Assembly: GCF_013305725.1 (NCBI RefSeq)
Contig: NZ_CP047883.1
Span: 1,839,001-1,903,000 of the forward strand
Direction: 5' to 3'
DNA: 64,000 nt
DNA from: Streptococcus mitis
Lineage (GTDB): Bacteria > Bacillota > Bacilli > Lactobacillales > Streptococcaceae
Shown: one piece after another, positions 50,028 to 57,204 of the stretch
Numbering within the stretch: position 1 is the stretch's first letter
Layout: every line of letters starts with the position of its first letter
Position numbers and translations under genes: made by a program
Notes under the pieces: model-generated
Database searches by the model: none
Seen by the model: only the letters and a program-made list of their open reading frames with translations
What the model was told of the DNA's origin: nothing

Positions 50028-50082
50028 TCTTTCATTATCCCACAGTTCACACATTTTGTCAAAGGTTTACATTCTCGGCTTG

Positions 50083-50811
50083 TCATTTATAAGCAAAAAT
50101 AATGTTCATCATGCGTTTATCTGCCAACAAATAAAGGAGACATGCCACCAAGGTAATCAACCAAATGGCATATATAGAAACTGTTAAAACCGTGAATTCC
50201 TCCATGATGATTAGTAGTAAATTTGCCAGATAATACCGCCCAACAACCGTTGTTAAAGCAAACAAACCTGCAAATGACAATAAAAAGGCAAGTGGTAGGG
50301 CAAGGATAAGTTCCTTCCGATATTTTCCTAAGAAGAGGACAATAATACCAGCAGACAGTGTATAAGCAAAAGCAATTGCTCCATAAACAAGTCCCCAAGA
50401 TAACATTGCAAGACTAGAGAAAGCAAAAACACCATCCATTAGCTCTAGGACAAGCATAGTCAAAAAAGTGAATTCACTGACTAGTAGATTAATCAACAAA
50501 GCAAGCATAAACTTCGCTTGTAGTAATCGTTTCAAATCGACAGGAATCAGTCTGAGATTTGAAATCATTTTAGACACTTGTTCTATTCTTATCAAATCCA
50601 CTAAAATCATGCTCGCAAAAGGGAGGAGGAAATAGTAGTTCAAAAAGAAGAAACCATTTTCTACATACCAGCCATTCACACTACCGTACGAATGCCCTTG
50701 ATAAATCTGATGACCAATCATAAACTCTAACAAAAAGAGCAGGATGGCTACAAAGGGAATCATATACAGTATCTTTCGCCTTCTTAGTTTAGTCAATTCT
50801 AGCATCAACAT
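50083..50811 (-). CDS. ABC permease, lantibiotic-immunity type (set 1)
   Basis: Membrane subunit of an ABC-2 type exporter, 242 residues, about six helices (residues 15-32, 50-70, 95-125, 135-160, 168-192 and 205-230) with the amino-terminal ELTKLRRRK segment common to LanG/LanE proteins. It follows directly (no gap) the other permease and ATPase of set 1 (50812-52480), so together they form a three-gene LanFEG-like unit. LanFEG exporters expel lantibiotics from the membrane to protect the cell. Exact specificity cannot be read. Confidence 0.75.
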   Translation of the reverse strand: MLMLELTKLRRRKILYMIPFVAILLFLLEFMIGHQIYQGHSYGSVNGWYVENGFFFLNYYFLLPFASMILVDLIRIEQVSKMISNLRLIPVDLKRLLQAKFMLALLINLLVSEFTFLTMLVLELMDGVFAFSSLAMLSWGLVYGAIAFAYTLSAGIIVLFLGKYRKELILALPLAFLLSFAGLFALTTVVGRYYLANLLLIIMEEFTVLTVSIYAIWLITLVACLLYLLADKRMMNIIFAYK

Positions 50812-51561
50812 TTATTCATCCACCTTTCTTAACCAAGATTTAATGGACAAGAAAGACAAAACAAGTAGAGATAAACCTAGTACAACAATCGATAAGATAG
50901 CTGGCTGTTGAAGCACCACTCCTTCTCTGTTTCCTTCCCAGATTAAACTGTTAGCGCTTGTTACTGGACTGATATTTGGACTCGTCCTTGCTAAAAAAAA
51001 TGACACTAAAACATACATGACACCGACCAAATTTCCAACTATCTCCTTGCCTCTGACTTTTATCATGACCAAAGCAACTAAAGGAAATACTCCCATGGGA
51101 ATTAAGATACCACTACTCATACAAAGATAGAAGAATCTTAATAATAAAGACAAACTGACTGTCGAAGAAAAGCGAGATAGTAGTGCAAATAAGGAAACCG
51201 AAATATAGGTGAATAACATGATACACAGAGCGTTGATTTCTATATACAAAATCTTAGCCCAGAATGTCTTCATTAGATTTGCTGAAGCGAGTTTCAAGTT
51301 GTTCATGATGCGATAGCGATATTCTACACCAAATGCCTGTATTGTATAGGAAACACAATACAAAGGGAGAATCAAAAAGTTTAAATAAGACAAAGAAAAT
51401 TTATAGACAAAGGGAAAGGAGTCAAACAAGCCTATCGCATCATTTACATAATAACAGATGAGAGCTAGGTAGAGGGAAACAACACCATATACGATAAAAT
51501 TCAGTTTTTGATGCCTTTGTTTGAGAAATTCAATCTTCACTAAATCAAGCAATTCCTTCAC
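50812..51561 (-). CDS. ABC permease, lantibiotic-immunity type (set 1)
   Basis: A 249-residue partner permease with six hydrophobic helices (about 20-40, 50-70, 100-125, 135-160, 170-195, 215-240) and an amino-terminal VKIEFLKQRHQKLNF segment. It overlaps the ATPase gene by 17 bp and abuts the next permease, showing tight co-expression. Typical of LanE-like half-permeases in bacteriocin protection systems. Sequence differs clearly from the set 2 permeases, so the two units are not a recent duplication. Confidence 0.75.
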   Translation of the reverse strand: MKELLDLVKIEFLKQRHQKLNFIVYGVVSLYLALICYYVNDAIGLFDSFPFVYKFSLSYLNFLILPLYCVSYTIQAFGVEYRYRIMNNLKLASANLMKTFWAKILYIEINALCIMLFTYISVSLFALLSRFSSTVSLSLLLRFFYLCMSSGILIPMGVFPLVALVMIKVRGKEIVGNLVGVMYVLVSFFLARTSPNISPVTSANSLIWEGNREGVVLQQPAILSIVVLGLSLLVLSFLSIKSWLRKVDE

Positions 51562-52480
51562 CTCCTGTTATCCGCTTAAAGTAATCCTCTAAACTTTCAT
51601 TGTTTTTATAAGAATACTCTTTTAGAACTATTCCGTTATCTTTTAAGGAGTTAGATATGACTGCAATGTCAAAAGTAGGTGATTCTCCCTGAAGTTCAAG
51701 TTCTATATCCGAAAGAATACTAATCTGTTCTTGCAGATTTATCCTGCAAAGCACTTCCTTAGCTTGAGGAGCATCCGAAACAATTAGGTGGATTTTCCTT
51801 TTATCTGCACCATCTATTAATTCCTGCATAGTCTTTTCAGCCATAAGGTGGGCATCATGCAGTATCCCAACTCTATCTACAAGCTTTTCAAGTTCTGAAA
51901 TAATGTGACTGGATATTAAAATCGAAATGCCATGATTGGTACTGAGTTCCTTTAGATAACAGCGCATTTCAAGGATACCAATAGGATCCAAACCATTTGT
52001 TGGTTCATCTAATATCAGAATTTTCGGCTGGTGCATAATAGCGTTAGCAATTGCTAACCTTTGCTTCATTCCCAGAGAATACTGCTTGAATAGTTTTTTA
52101 TTTTCCCCATCTAATCCTACTACTTGTAAAGCTTGCTCCACCTGTTTTAGCGAAATCCCTCTCAATCTTGCAAAAATAGAGAGATTTTCAGGTCCCGTTA
52201 AATTAGGATAAAAAGAAGCACTGTCCAATACCACACCGATTTGAGATAGCAAATCCTTAGAAAATTCACCTAACAGTTTTTCAGATAGAATATTCACTTC
52301 ACCACTATCCATAGCTGTCAAGCCTAAAATAGCCTTGATAAAGGTTGTCTTTCCAGTACCATTTCTTCCTAGTAAGCCATAGATTTCTCCCTGTCTTAAT
52401 GTAAAATCTATCCTATCTAAGACAATTTTTCCATCATAGGATTTTGATAAATTAAATGTCTGTATTACTGGATTTCTCAT
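51545..52480 (-). CDS. ABC ATPase, lantibiotic-immunity type (set 1)
   Basis: Cytoplasmic ATPase of 311 residues: Walker A GLLGRNGTGKTTF at about residue 35, signature YSLGMKQRLAIA, Walker B ILILDEPTNGLDP. In place of the Q-loop Gln it shows IGVVLDSASFYPNL, i.e. an acidic residue, like the E-loop described for LanF proteins. First gene of set 1. An intact lantibiotic-like precursor gene lies 157 bp upstream on the same strand, with a long inverted repeat between them. Confidence 0.82.
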   Translation of the reverse strand: MRNPVIQTFNLSKSYDGKIVLDRIDFTLRQGEIYGLLGRNGTGKTTFIKAILGLTAMDSGEVNILSEKLLGEFSKDLLSQIGVVLDSASFYPNLTGPENLSIFARLRGISLKQVEQALQVVGLDGENKKLFKQYSLGMKQRLAIANAIMHQPKILILDEPTNGLDPIGILEMRCYLKELSTNHGISILISSHIISELEKLVDRVGILHDAHLMAEKTMQELIDGADKRKIHLIVSDAPQAKEVLCRINLQEQISILSDIELELQGESPTFDIAVISNSLKDNGIVLKEYSYKNNESLEDYFKRITGGEGIA

Positions 52481-52532
52481 TTTCTTCTACTCCTACTCAC
52501 TATGGTTTAAACCTAGTTCTATACTCTCCAAA

Positions 52533-52612
52533 GAAAATGAAAATTTAAGTAAAAGAATCATTAAAAACAGTTTAATTTCTACAAATTTATATTAACTTAA
52601 AATTTCATTTTC
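52533..52612 (-). repeat. Long inverted repeat between precursor and set 1 ATPase
   Basis: Two 18-bp arms, at 52533-52550 and 52595-52612, complementary with one mismatch and separated by 44 bp. Each arm is built of GAAAATGAAATTTTAAGT-type sequence. The structure sits in the RNA between precursor and immunity genes, where a processing or partial-termination stem is common in lantibiotic operons. Confidence 0.55.
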
Positions 52613-52637
52613 AAATTGATGAGTATCGAAATCTAGG

Positions 52638-52820
52638 CTATCCGCATTTCACATTGTTCGTTGTGCATTCGAAAGAGCCTGTGAACCAACGTCCACAACG
52701 TCCCGCCAATGTAAGTTGAACAGCTGTAAACCAACCAGAACCTGATTTACCGGAAAGTTCTTGGTTTTCAACCTCGAAACTTAGAGAATCAATCTCTGGA
52801 CGACTTGTATTTTTAGCCAT
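52638..52820 (-). CDS. Orphan lantibiotic-like precursor peptide
   Basis: A 60-residue peptide: an acidic leader (residues 1-27, with SLSFEVENQELSGK) followed by a core beginning near GSGW that has three Cys (CGRWFTGSFEC and NVKCG) and several Ser/Thr, i.e. the residues for (methyl)lanthionine rings. I think a similar precursor (LcpA-type, TprA/PhrA-controlled locus) exists in pneumococcus, from memory. No LanM/LanB/LanC, exporter or protease gene is near, so modification would need enzymes elsewhere. A GAAGGAA sequence lies 14 bp before the ATG. It may be a decoy, signal or remnant. Confidence 0.72.
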   Translation of the reverse strand: MAKNTSRPEIDSLSFEVENQELSGKSGSGWFTAVQLTLAGRCGRWFTGSFECTTNNVKCG

Positions 52821-52974
52821 AAGGTTGCCTACTTCCTTCTTTTAGATGATCATCTTTACAGTAACTAGTATAAACTCTAGTATTGGCTAAGTAATGAGTA
52901 AATCGTGCAAGTTTTTTATTTTCGAGAAAAATTTTTATAGTACCCAATTAAAAAGTAGCTGAACAATCTCTTGC

Positions 52975-53274
52975 TCAGCTACTTTTCAATCTTCTTGTCC
53001 AACTAATGATTTTCAAAACACCACATACAAGCAAGGTTAGATTAAAGACCACATAAAATCCTGTAAAACTGATCAGACCATTCTGGGATAAATCTTCCAT
53101 ATAAAGGGGCGGTTCAGTAAAGAACAAATAAATTCCATAGACCTCCACGAAAATAAGGAAACTGACAAAACCAATCAAGAAAAGTCCACTGGCAATAAGA
53201 AAGAGTCTCCATAAAAGAATGAGAATTCCTCCTACTGCTAAAAAAATTACTGGGATAAGGAGTAAATCATTCAT
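52975..53274 (-). CDS. Small membrane protein of lantibiotic island, intact copy
   Basis: A 99-residue protein with three hydrophobic helices (about 4-35, 36-50, 65-85) and a basic end (KIISWTRRLKSS). I start at ATG 53274 (MNDLLLIPV), preceded by GGAAGGAAC; the frame extends a little upstream into the end of the previous gene. A second, broken copy lies at 58594-58906, and the two DNA copies are nearly identical over about 150 bp. Family not recognised; small membrane proteins of this size are often bacteriocin immunity proteins, but that is inference. Confidence 0.62.
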   Translation of the reverse strand: MNDLLLIPVIFLAVGGILILLWRLFLIASGLFLIGFVSFLIFVEVYGIYLFFTEPPLYMEDLSQNGLISFTGFYVVFNLTLLVCGVLKIISWTRRLKSS

Positions 53275-53287
53275 GACTTGTTCCTTC

Positions 53288-53590
53288 CTAAGCAATCAAC
53301 TGACGATAATGGGTGGCAAGAGAGGAATCAAATTCCTCTAGCTTTTGAACTAAGTCCAAATACTCCTCTTTTTCATGTTCTTCAAAGTCCTCGTCTCTAT
53401 GATTTTGAAGAGTGATTTCCAATTGGCTAGTGAGTTCTCGTTTGGAAAAGCTGTAACCGCCTGTCACTTCCTCATAATGTTCCTTTAGTTCCTTGTAGGC
53501 TTGGTATTCTTCAGGTGTTTGAAATCCCTGTACCAAAGCCTCTTCTAATTGATAATTTGAACTTCTTTCTATAAAAACTAGGTCAAGCAT
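53288..53590 (-). CDS. Acidic small soluble protein
   Basis: A 100-residue, very acidic helical protein (EEALVQGFQTPEEYQAYKELKEHYEEV, EDFEEHEKEEYLDLVQKLEEF). No membrane helix or known motif. It lies 13 bp before the start of the small membrane gene, so they are co-transcribed. No clear Shine-Dalgarno precedes its ATG, and a terminator lies just upstream, so it may have been cut from its original promoter; the true start could be internal. Function unknown. Confidence 0.5.
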   Translation of the reverse strand: MLDLVFIERSSNYQLEEALVQGFQTPEEYQAYKELKEHYEEVTGGYSFSKRELTSQLEITLQNHRDEDFEEHEKEEYLDLVQKLEEFDSSLATHYRQLIA

Positions 53591-53620
53591 ACCGGATAAA
53601 GCTTGGAGCTTTTATCACAA

Positions 53621-53642
53621 GAAAAAGACTCCGAAGAGTCTT
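53621..53642 (-). terminator. Terminator of immunity set 2
   Basis: Minus-strand stem AAGACTC-TTCG-GAGTCTT followed by TTTC, right after the stop of the second set 2 permease. Confidence 0.8.
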
Positions 53643-53646
53643 CGCA

Positions 53647-54375
53647 TTACTTATGCAATTCTTTATTACTCAATATATGAAAAATCCCCCACAGAAGAAT
53701 ATTTACAATGATAAACAGCAATATTTCCACTAAATTAAAGTCTATCAAATTCCGTGACCGCATTGCCACCATAGCTTGGGAGTAGGGATAGATTAAAGAT
53801 AATTTATCTGATACAAAAATCATCATAAATCCTACGAAAGTACCAATAGCACCAATTCCCACAGATTTACTGAAAACACGAGTTTTAGCTGTCACAAAAA
53901 ACTGTACTGCCATCATACTAATTGTTCCAAAAATCCCCAATAAATCCCACTTGAGGTAGGTGAACAAATTAGAAATTTCTAAATGAGCTAGGTGGGTACT
54001 GACATAAAAAATACCAAACAAGAACAACTGTAAAACAGCAATAAACAAGATAATTACTATTTCTTTTGCCAACAATAATTTCCCAAGACTGACATTATTA
54101 GCTCTGAGAAATTCAATATTTTTTCTATCAAACTCTTTTCCTAACATCATGGCTACATAAAGGCTGACCAAAATCGGAAAGAAAAGCTGGCTATAATAGA
54201 AGGTCAATTGTCCCCATAAAACAGGCACTTTTTCACTTTCTTCAACCATAGAATAAGCTGCACCAAAGTAAATCCCAAGACCAATCAGGCTACAAAAAGC
54301 TAAGAAGCAAATACCAATCATCAACATGGAAAATTTTTTAGTTTTCCGCCATTCTACTGATAGATAAGACATCAT
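53647..54375 (-). CDS. ABC permease, lantibiotic-immunity type (set 2)
   Basis: A 242-residue ABC-2 permease of the LanG/MutG type: SVEWRKTKKFSMLMIGICFLAF near the start, then about six helices. It overlaps the previous permease by 4 bp (ATGA-type coupling). It is the last gene of the LanFEG-like set 2, which is followed by a terminator. Family members pump lantibiotics off the membrane of producers or resistant strains. Confidence 0.8.
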   Translation of the reverse strand: MMSYLSVEWRKTKKFSMLMIGICFLAFCSLIGLGIYFGAAYSMVEESEKVPVLWGQLTFYYSQLFFPILVSLYVAMMLGKEFDRKNIEFLRANNVSLGKLLLAKEIVIILFIAVLQLFLFGIFYVSTHLAHLEISNLFTYLKWDLLGIFGTISMMAVQFFVTAKTRVFSKSVGIGAIGTFVGFMMIFVSDKLSLIYPYSQAMVAMRSRNLIDFNLVEILLFIIVNILLWGIFHILSNKELHK

Positions 54376-55130
54376 AGCTTACCTCCTTTCTTTTCAACCA
54401 GATAGAGAGATAAGAAGAGATAGATTAGGGCTATTGGCAAATATGTAAATAGTTTAAATCCTAGGTTTGTCGCAAAAACATAACTCACTTGACTGGCGAC
54501 TTGCTGGTAATCCACCAGAGACAGATATCCTATACCACCAAAAGGGAAAATCAGCTGTAGAAAAGCTGGTGCATGACCAAATCCAACTCCAAGAAATCCT
54601 CCGAAAATCCCTAATGCCAGTATCAATGCCTGCTTCTTCAGTAAAAACTGCAAAGTCAAAAACAGACAGGTTAAGACAAAAGAGGCTAGCAAGAAAATGA
54701 CGATTTGCCAGAGGATTAGGCTAACAGGCATTTCTAGACCTGATAAGATTGCAATCAACTGGGCTACTACTCCCTCCAAAAAAGCGAGAAAGGTCAAAAT
54801 GAACATGGTCAGTCCAAGCTTACTCAGAAAGATATGCCGTACATTTTCACCATTTGCCAAAAGCAGTTTGAAAGTGTTGCCCTCCTTCTCGTTCTTGACA
54901 ATCCGCGATACAAAGAGAGCAATCACAATAGGGAGAATCAAGCCATTTACTTCTTTTATCATATAGAAAATTAGGCTAATCTGGTGCATGTCTGGATTAC
55001 TTAGGTAGCGTGTAGCGGCTGCAATTGCCCAAGCAAATCCGACTCCCATAACTAGTATGCTAATGAGGAAGGATTTGGTTCGTTTTGCCTTGAGCAATTC
55101 AATAGACAAATTATTCAACATAAGACTCAC
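54372..55130 (-). CDS. ABC permease, lantibiotic-immunity type (set 2)
   Basis: A 252-residue ABC-2 permease of the LanE/MutE type. The amino end SIELLKAKRTKSFLISILVMGVGF and the cytoplasmic RIVKNEKEGNTFKLLLANGEN segment are characteristic. Six helices. Overlaps the ATPase by 4 bp and the next permease by 4 bp. Coupled with a LanRK-like sensor pair on the other strand, so probably induced by an external peptide. Confidence 0.82.
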   Translation of the reverse strand: MSLMLNNLSIELLKAKRTKSFLISILVMGVGFAWAIAAATRYLSNPDMHQISLIFYMIKEVNGLILPIVIALFVSRIVKNEKEGNTFKLLLANGENVRHIFLSKLGLTMFILTFLAFLEGVVAQLIAILSGLEMPVSLILWQIVIFLLASFVLTCLFLTLQFLLKKQALILALGIFGGFLGVGFGHAPAFLQLIFPFGGIGYLSLVDYQQVASQVSYVFATNLGFKLFTYLPIALIYLFLSLYLVEKKGGKL

Positions 55131-56038
55131 TCCTTGGTTAAGTTGAGGAAGATAGATTCCAAGGTTTCTTGTTCTTGCTTCACTTCATAAATTGGAACTT
55201 TCTCGACTATTAAATCTCGTAACAAACTAGAAATCTGCTGATCGGCAAGGTTAGTCAGCTTGAGTTTATCCTCTTGTATCTCCAACATCTTGCACGGATA
55301 ACCAAATAACACTTGGCTAATGGCTTCACGTCGACCTCTAAAATCCCCACGCACTTCCAGCCATTTATTGGACTGAATTTTACGAATTTCTCCCTCGTAA
55401 ACCAGTTGACCATGATTGATAATCCCCACACGGTCAGCTATATGCTCTACTTCAGAAAGGATATGGGTAGAGATGAAGACAGTAATGCCCTGTTCCTTTG
55501 CCAACTTGATAATCAGTTCCCGAATTTCATGAATCCCTGCTGGGTCTAGCCCATTTGTTGGCTCATCCAGTATCAACAAACGCGGTTTCTTGACTAAGGC
55601 AAAGGCTAAAGCCAAGCGCTGTTTCATACCCAAAGAATAATCTTTAACCAATTTTTTCTTGTTTTTAGGTTGATCTAACCCCACAATTTTCAAGGTTTCC
55701 TGAATATTTTTCTGATCAAATCCAAGGATTTTTTGGAAGACCAAGAGATTTTCATAGCCTGTCAAATTAGGATAATAAGACGGTTCTTCAATCATAGAGC
55801 CAATTTGATTAAGATACTGCTTGTCCGTACCTATAGATTGACCGAACACTTCAATCTCCCCAGCTGTACGAGAAATCAAAGACAAAATCATCTTCATTGT
55901 GGTTGTTTTACCAGCTCCATTTGGACCTAGAAAACCATAAATCTCCCCTTGTTGAACTGATAAGGAACTAAGGTTAACTACCTGAGTGTCCTTAAATGCC
56001 TTTTGTAAGTTTTTTATCTGTAAAACATTACTAATCAT
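55127..56038 (-). CDS. ABC ATPase, lantibiotic-immunity LanF type (set 2)
   Basis: A 303-residue ATPase: Walker A GFLGPNGAGKTTTMK at about residue 38, signature YSLGMKQRLALA, Walker B LLILDEPTNGLDPAG. The Q-loop reads IGSMIEEPSYYPNL, with Glu in place of Gln: the 'E-loop' reported for LanF proteins (NukF). The ATG lies inside the last codons of a decayed exporter gene. First gene of set 2. Confidence 0.88.
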   Translation of the reverse strand: MISNVLQIKNLQKAFKDTQVVNLSSLSVQQGEIYGFLGPNGAGKTTTMKMILSLISRTAGEIEVFGQSIGTDKQYLNQIGSMIEEPSYYPNLTGYENLLVFQKILGFDQKNIQETLKIVGLDQPKNKKKLVKDYSLGMKQRLALAFALVKKPRLLILDEPTNGLDPAGIHEIRELIIKLAKEQGITVFISTHILSEVEHIADRVGIINHGQLVYEGEIRKIQSNKWLEVRGDFRGRREAISQVLFGYPCKMLEIQEDKLKLTNLADQQISSLLRDLIVEKVPIYEVKQEQETLESIFLNLTKE

Positions 56039-56219
56039 TATGAACTTCCTCCTTTAAACCAAATAATTTTCTATAATTTTGATTTCTATAAATCAAATTA
56101 TCATGAGTATCTTTGATAACATCTCTACTACTCTTATCAACAAAAATGATAGAATCAACATAATTCACAATATCTAATTGGTGACTCACTATTACCATTG
56201 TTTTGTCTGAATAAAATGA
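56031..56219 (-). pseudogene. Remnant carboxyl end of a bacteriocin ABC exporter
   Basis: The last 62 codons of an ABC transporter: SDKTMVIVSHQLDIVNYVD (the H-loop region) then a charged tail ending in KLFGLKEEVHN and a stop. No start, Walker A or signature region exists. It overlaps the set 2 ATPase start by 8 bp (ATAATGATTAG), showing that the immunity genes were once translated right after this exporter. Its upstream part is gone: the frame is joined directly to the decayed precursor gene. Confidence 0.75.
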
Positions 56220-56326
56220 ATTATTCCACTACCAGCACCAAGAACGTTATCAAGTTCTTCAAGAGTTCATTCTTGAAGAGAATTCATTACTTCAATCTCA
56301 TCGAGATTCATTTGTTGTTTAGCCAT
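56192..56326 (-). pseudogene. Decayed lantibiotic precursor with internal stop
   Basis: ATG after an AGGTATTTCC-type leader, MAKQQMNLDEIEVMNSLQE, then TGA, then TLEELDNVLGAGSGI: a typical class II bacteriocin/lantibiotic leader ending with a double-glycine-like GAG site. An in-frame TGA at 56267-56269 breaks it, and after about five core residues the sequence runs into the exporter remnant in another frame. So most of the core peptide, any modification genes and most of the exporter were removed by a deletion. Confidence 0.75.
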
Positions 56327-56404
56327 TTGGAAATACCTCACTGATTAAAATTTATTTGAAAAGTATCTCTATCTAGGTTATGTCTTTATTATAGACATGC
56401 TAGA

Positions 56405-56478
56405 TTAATTTTAAACTAAGCTAACCTTAATTTTACATTAAGATTAAAGTATCTTGCTTTTTTCATTCTTTTAAATGG
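56405..56478 (+). promoter_or_regulatory. Control region between set 2 and the two-component genes
   Basis: Direct repeats TTAATTTTA at 56405-56413 and 56427-56435 (22 bp apart, two helical turns) are followed by a weak -35-like TTGCTT and an extended -10, ATGGTATAAT (TATAAT near 56480), which drives the response regulator. The repeats lie between the divergent genes and are good candidates for binding of the response regulator. Confidence 0.45.
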
Positions 56479-56505
56479 TATAATATAGATAAGCGAGGTA
56501 AGATT

Positions 56506-57204
56506 ATGAATTTCGAACAACAACTCCTGAATAAGCACATCCTTATCATTGATGACGATAAAATTTTAAACTCTTCCATAAGAGATATTCTCATTGCCTA
56601 CGGATTTTCCAATCTAACATCAGCCTATGATATAGAATCTAGTTTGAACATGATTGAAACAGAACAGTTCGACCTTTTCCTTTTGGACATTATGCTCCCC
56701 GATGGTGATGGCTACACATTAGCAAAACATATCCGACAAAAAGGCGATACTCCTATCCTCTTTCTGACTGCCAAAAATAATCCTGAAGATGAGGTAGCTG
56801 GTTTCAATGCTGGTGGTGATGATTATGTCGTAAAACCCTTCATTCCAAAAAATCTTATCTATCGTATTATGGCTCTGCTCAGGAGAAGCTATAAATCAGA
56901 ACAGGAAGCAATACAGATTGGACAGACTTTGGTAAGTTTTCGGAATGCAACAGTACAAAAGAATGGAGCAGAAATTTCTATTACACCAATTGAAATTAAG
57001 ATTTTGAAAAAACTTTACGATAATAAAAATTACATCGTTTCAACTGAATCTCTCTGTGATACGATTTGGGGAGTGGATAGCTTTGGTTATGAAAACTCTT
57101 TGACTGTACATATTCGGAAAATTCGAGAAAAAATAGAAGAAAATCCTTCAAAACCTCAATATTTAAAGACAGCTAAAGGGCTGGGATATAAATTGTTATC
57201 ATGA
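56506..57204 (+). CDS. OmpR-type response regulator (LanR-like)
   Basis: A 232-residue response regulator: receiver domain (ILIIDDDK acidic pocket, FDLFLLDIMLPDGDGY with phospho-acceptor Asp near residue 60, FLTAKN, DDYVVKPF) and a winged-helix OmpR domain (ITPIEIKILKKLYDNKNYIVSTESLCDTIWG..., LTVHIRKIREKIEENPSKP). It overlaps the kinase gene by 4 bp. Faces away from immunity set 2 and the precursor remnants, as lantibiotic LanR/LanK pairs often do. Confidence 0.9.
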   Translation: MNFEQQLLNKHILIIDDDKILNSSIRDILIAYGFSNLTSAYDIESSLNMIETEQFDLFLLDIMLPDGDGYTLAKHIRQKGDTPILFLTAKNNPEDEVAGFNAGGDDYVVKPFIPKNLIYRIMALLRRSYKSEQEAIQIGQTLVSFRNATVQKNGAEISITPIEIKILKKLYDNKNYIVSTESLCDTIWGVDSFGYENSLTVHIRKIREKIEENPSKPQYLKTAKGLGYKLLS

